The translations under genes and the position numbers were made by a program. Under the pieces are notes generated by a model. The model searched no databases. It was not told the DNA's origin and saw nothing but the letters and a program-made list of their open reading frames with translations. Below, piece by piece: positions 61,272 through 64,000 of a stretch of 64,000 bases of DNA. The DNA comes from Cetobacterium somerae (lineage in GTDB: Bacteria; Fusobacteriota; Fusobacteriia; Fusobacteriales; Fusobacteriaceae): assembly GCF_022430525.1 (NCBI RefSeq), contig NZ_CP092521.1, positions 117,745 to 181,744 on the forward strand. The letters run 5' to 3'. Position 1 is the stretch's first letter. Each line of letters opens with the position of its first letter.

Positions 61272-62153
61272 TTACCACTCTCTTTCCTGGAATTTTGTAA
61301 AAAACTTTAAAGCTAAACACATTATCCCACCAAATAATAAACTTATACTTGAAATTAAAATATTCATAACCATTATTTTTCCTCTCAAATCTAAATTACC
61401 TTTTGTATATGTATCAAACACTAGTACAGAAAGTACTCTAGGATGAGTAACACCTAAAATATATGGTGTTTCAAAAGCTGCAAAAAGATATGTTAGAACT
61501 ATAAAGAAACTGATACTTAAAGTTGGAAAAACAAGTGGGAAAACTATTTTTTTAAAAAAAGCAGCATTACTTAAATTATATATTTTCCCCAGAGAATCCC
61601 ATTTCTTATCAATTCTAAAAACTACAGGAAGACTCATCATAGTCATAAATGGTAGAGCTTTCCAAACATAAGTCAATATTATTCCTATTCCCTGATGGTC
61701 ATTTGTCAGTATTGGAAATTCATCCATAGAAGATATTATTCCTATTTTCAACAAAAAATTACTTATCACTCCTCTTCTCATAAGTAAAAGCAATATTCCA
61801 TATGCACTTACTAAATATGGTACAAATACAGGTGCTTCAATAACTTTTTGAAAAAATTTTGTATAAAAATATCCTTTTCTTTTACTTAAAAAAACTAAAA
61901 ATATAACAATAATTGTCAATATAAAAGCTAAAAAAGCAGCAATGCTATTTATTTTTATAGTGTATATTAAGCTTTCGTAAAACTCTTTTGAATGAAGAAC
62001 ATCTCTATAATAATGCAAAGTAAAACAAGAATTACTCAAAATTCTATTGTAACCTAAAGAGGTCATAAAAACATAGTATAAACCATATAGAAAGAAAAAT
62101 GTCATATATAATAAAAAAGGTATTATATATATAAATTTTTTAATTTTTTCCAA
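61272..62153 (-). CDS. ABC transporter permease, first subunit (YnjC N-half-like)
   Basis: The 293-residue protein has six or seven helices (IYIIPFLLYMTFFFLYGLYYVFMTSLGYNR opening) and the EAA loop KWDSLGKIYNLSNAAFFKKIVFPLVFPTLS. It overlaps the lipoprotein gene by 14 bases, indicating coupled translation. With the following permease it forms the channel of a YnjBCD-type importer. Confidence 0.88.
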   Translation of the reverse strand: MEKIKKFIYIIPFLLYMTFFFLYGLYYVFMTSLGYNRILSNSCFTLHYYRDVLHSKEFYESLIYTIKINSIAAFLAFILTIIVIFLVFLSKRKGYFYTKFFQKVIEAPVFVPYLVSAYGILLLLMRRGVISNFLLKIGIISSMDEFPILTNDHQGIGIILTYVWKALPFMTMMSLPVVFRIDKKWDSLGKIYNLSNAAFFKKIVFPLVFPTLSISFFIVLTYLFAAFETPYILGVTHPRVLSVLVFDTYTKGNLDLRGKIMVMNILISSISLLFGGIMCLALKFFTKFQEREW

Positions 62154-63303
62154 CGTTCTCTAGCCATCCCTCTTCTATAATTGTAAGTTTATCAGGTGTT
62201 AGTTCCATTACCCTTTTTTCTTGTAACTCTTCTGAAGATGGAATTTTTCCACTTTTATTTAAATCAAAGAATTTTTTTACAGTTTCAGGAGGTAGTTTTT
62301 TCATATCTAAAATATTAAAATCCCCCCAGTTTTTAGGCTCTTGTTTTAATAGTTGTAAATCTGGTGACACTAATTGATTTATTACTGCTATAGCTCCATC
62401 TTTATTTTGAGCATTTGCAGGGATAGCTAAATAGTGATTATTAAATAGAGTTCCTTTATTTAATAAAAAACTCTTTGATGTTTCAGGATAATCTCCTGAT
62501 TCTATTTTTGAATTTACTTTATTTATAGTATATCCCATAGTCACATCCACTTCTCCTGCTGAATATAGAAGATCTAATTTCCCTTCTGACTCAGGATAAG
62601 TCTCACCTTTTCTCCATAAATAAGGTTCAATCTCATTTAAATAATTCCAAACTATATTTAAATTTTCTTTAAACTCTTCTGGAGACATATTTTGAATATT
62701 ATCATAACCTAACATATCAATTGTTATATTTCTTACAAAAGCACTTCCTGTAAAGTTAGTTGCATTTGGATAAGTAAATCTGCCTGGATTCTTTTTTACA
62801 TACTCTGTTAAAGTTTCCCAACCAGTAAATGGTACTTTTCCATTTTTAGTATTATATATAAAGTTAAACTGAGCCTCTCCAAATGGAACCTCTAATCCAT
62901 TAATATCCTCTCCAAAATCTTTAACTGTTGTACTCTCTTTTAATAAATCTTTATTTTTAATGCTTCCTAAAGTATTTTCTGTTAAAACTCCAGCATTTTT
63001 TAAAGCCTTAAAGTTTTCACCATTTACCCATAAAACATCTATAACTCCATTTTTTTTCCCAGCTTGTTTCTCAATTATTAATTTATTTACAACATCTTTT
63101 ATATCTACAATAGGTACTCTTTTTAAATTTATATTTTCATTTTCCAATACTTTAGGAGCAACCACATCATCCATAAAAGTATTAATCTCTTTAGATCCAC
63201 CCCACATATAAATGTTTACATCTTTATTTTCTTTTTTATTACAACTTGTTAGCACTCCTAAAACTAACAGTGAAAGTGTAAGTAGTTTTATTTTTTTTCC
63301 CAT
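62140..63303 (-). CDS. YnjB-family substrate-binding lipoprotein
   Basis: The 387-residue protein has a lipobox (LSLLVLGVLTSCNKK, Cys21) and the pattern MWGGSKEINTFMDDVVAPKVL, DVLWVNGENFKALKNAGVL and PFGEAQFNFIYNT, which I associate with the YnjB group of ABC binding proteins. The ligand of YnjB is not known. TCCTCC complement (AGGAGGAG) precedes the start. First gene of the four-gene ABC set, separated from the TVP38 gene by a terminator. Confidence 0.88.
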   Translation of the reverse strand: MGKKIKLLTLSLLVLGVLTSCNKKENKDVNIYMWGGSKEINTFMDDVVAPKVLENENINLKRVPIVDIKDVVNKLIIEKQAGKKNGVIDVLWVNGENFKALKNAGVLTENTLGSIKNKDLLKESTTVKDFGEDINGLEVPFGEAQFNFIYNTKNGKVPFTGWETLTEYVKKNPGRFTYPNATNFTGSAFVRNITIDMLGYDNIQNMSPEEFKENLNIVWNYLNEIEPYLWRKGETYPESEGKLDLLYSAGEVDVTMGYTINKVNSKIESGDYPETSKSFLLNKGTLFNNHYLAIPANAQNKDGAIAVINQLVSPDLQLLKQEPKNWGDFNILDMKKLPPETVKKFFDLNKSGKIPSSEELQEKRVMELTPDKLTIIEEGWLENVGKN

Positions 63304-63332
63304 TTTTTTACTCCTCCTACCAATTAATAAAT

Positions 63333-63356
63333 AAGGGGAGATACCTTTCTCCCCTT
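63333..63356 (-). terminator. Terminator between the TVP38 gene and the ABC operon
   Basis: Arms AAGGGGAGA (63333-63341) and TCTCCCCTT (63348-63356) with flanking ATAAAT/ATTTAT pairing, followed by T-rich sequence on the minus strand. Confidence 0.75.
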
Positions 63357-63384
63357 TATTTATTATAACTTATTTATTATTTTC

Positions 63385-64000
63385 TTACGAGTTTTTCTTT
63401 GCTTTTTTTGCAATTAATTTTGTAATCATTGTTAATCCAAAGAATATAAGTGATGCTGTTATTGACATTTTAACAGCTGTTTTCATATCTCCTGAAGCAA
63501 CAGCTCCTGCTAGAAGTACAAATACTGATGTTCCTGGTAAAATAAATATTGTTGATAGTAAAGAATATTGAATAAAACTTATTGGTGTTAACCCATAAAC
63601 ATAGTTTTGAATTCCAAAAGGAAATACTGGTAATAATCTTGTTGTTGCAAGAATAAACCAACCATCATTTTTTACACCTTCATTTATTTTTTTGAAAGCT
63701 TCTGTTTTTCCAAACTTTTCTTCAATAGGTTTTCTAGCAATATATCTTGCTATTAAAAATGCTAAAGATAATCCTAAACATGCTCCTATTGCTGTGTATA
63801 TAATTCCCATTACTGCACCAAATATTAATCCACCAGCTAAAGTTAAAGGTAACACAGATATGCATGTTGTAGTTACAATTGCGTATAATCCTATATATGC
63901 AACTGGACCCCACATCCCTAAACTTTTAATCAATGTTTCTAATTTTTGTCTATCTTTTAAATATTCTAAAGCTCCTGATTTTGCTAATCCAAATATAATA
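63385..64000 (-). CDS. TVP38/TMEM64-family membrane protein (YdjX/YdjZ-like), 5' end outside window
   Basis: The frame stays open to the right edge on the minus strand (upstream residues read KSGALEYLKDRQKLETLIKS), so the TTG at 63933 is not the start. Family landmarks: LGMWGPVAYIGLYAIVTT, GAVMGIIYTAIGACLGLSLAFLIARYIARKPIEEKFGK, ATRLLPVFPFGIQNYVYGLT and a final helix with a basic tail. This is the DedA-related VTT domain family, thought to include lipid scramblase-like proteins. E. coli ydjX and ydjZ hold the same position upstream of the ynj genes. Confidence 0.88.
   Translation of the reverse strand, partial: IIFGLAKSGALEYLKDRQKLETLIKSLGMWGPVAYIGLYAIVTTTCISVLPLTLAGGLIFGAVMGIIYTAIGACLGLSLAFLIARYIARKPIEEKFGKTEAFKKINEGVKNDGWFILATTRLLPVFPFGIQNYVYGLTPISFIQYSLLSTIFILPGTSVFVLLAGAVASGDMKTAVKMSITASLIFFGLTMITKLIAKKAKKNS

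Overview
The window is strongly A+T-rich, uses ATG starts preceded by strong GGAGG-type ribosome binding sites, and carries a giant fusobacterial-style type V autotransporter together with a Gram-negative set of lipoproteins and periplasmic enzymes. It most resembles a Fusobacteriota chromosome (Fusobacterium/Cetobacterium-like); the genus cannot be fixed from the sequence alone. The genes are mostly short operons separated by clear intrinsic terminators. No tRNA, rRNA or CRISPR array was recognised.

Layout. 1-5.4 kb: end of a trehalose PTS permease gene with treC, a ketopantoate-reductase-like gene, a Crp/Fnr regulator and small genes. 5.4-12.6 kb: a cyclic di-GMP-I riboswitch with terminator in front of a 2311-residue autotransporter adhesin. 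12.6-16 kb: CAT-like acetyltransferase, PhnA-like protein, and a MATE pump divergent from a MerR regulator with a textbook 19-bp-spacer promoter. 16-21.6 kb: a TRAP transporter, GlpQ, MgtC and HAD phosphatase operon behind an attenuator-like leader. 21.6-22.3 kb: a cobalamin riboswitch controlling an unrecognised 134-residue protein. 22.4-28.5 kb: alpha-galactoside locus (sugar acetyltransferase, LacI regulator, SSS symporter, GH36, SemiSWEET). 28.6-30.7 kb: RclA-like flavoprotein and nitroreductase. 30.8-35.2 kb: a malate module (CitA/CitB-type two-component system, AEC carrier, malic enzyme). 35.5-43 kb: periplasmic 5'-nucleotidase, secreted MsrA, RarD, YjjG, YczE-like protein, a second Crp-type regulator, an archaeal-type ATPase and a VOC protein.

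43-58.5 kb is a concentrated D-amino-acid / cell-wall-peptide island: a YfcC-family carrier with glutamate racemase on one strand, and on the other DUF3870, a LysA-type decarboxylase, an M20 amidohydrolase, a cytoplasmic class-A-beta-lactamase-like hydrolase, two N-acyl-D-amino-acid deacylases, an amino-acid binding lipoprotein and an alanine racemase. The murI and lysA-like transcription units share a repeated leader/terminator element that I do not recognise as a known family. The alanine racemase gene is split by an apparently intact 4022-bp Tn3-family transposon (tnpA, tnpR, res-like palindrome, about 76-bp inverted repeats, GATTA target duplication); removing it restores a complete 353-codon frame.

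59-64 kb carries a cluster matching the E. coli ydjXYZ-ynjABCDEF neighbourhood: CDP-alcohol phosphatidyltransferase, ABC ATPase, two permeases, a YnjB-type lipoprotein and a TVP38/TMEM64 membrane protein that runs off the right edge.
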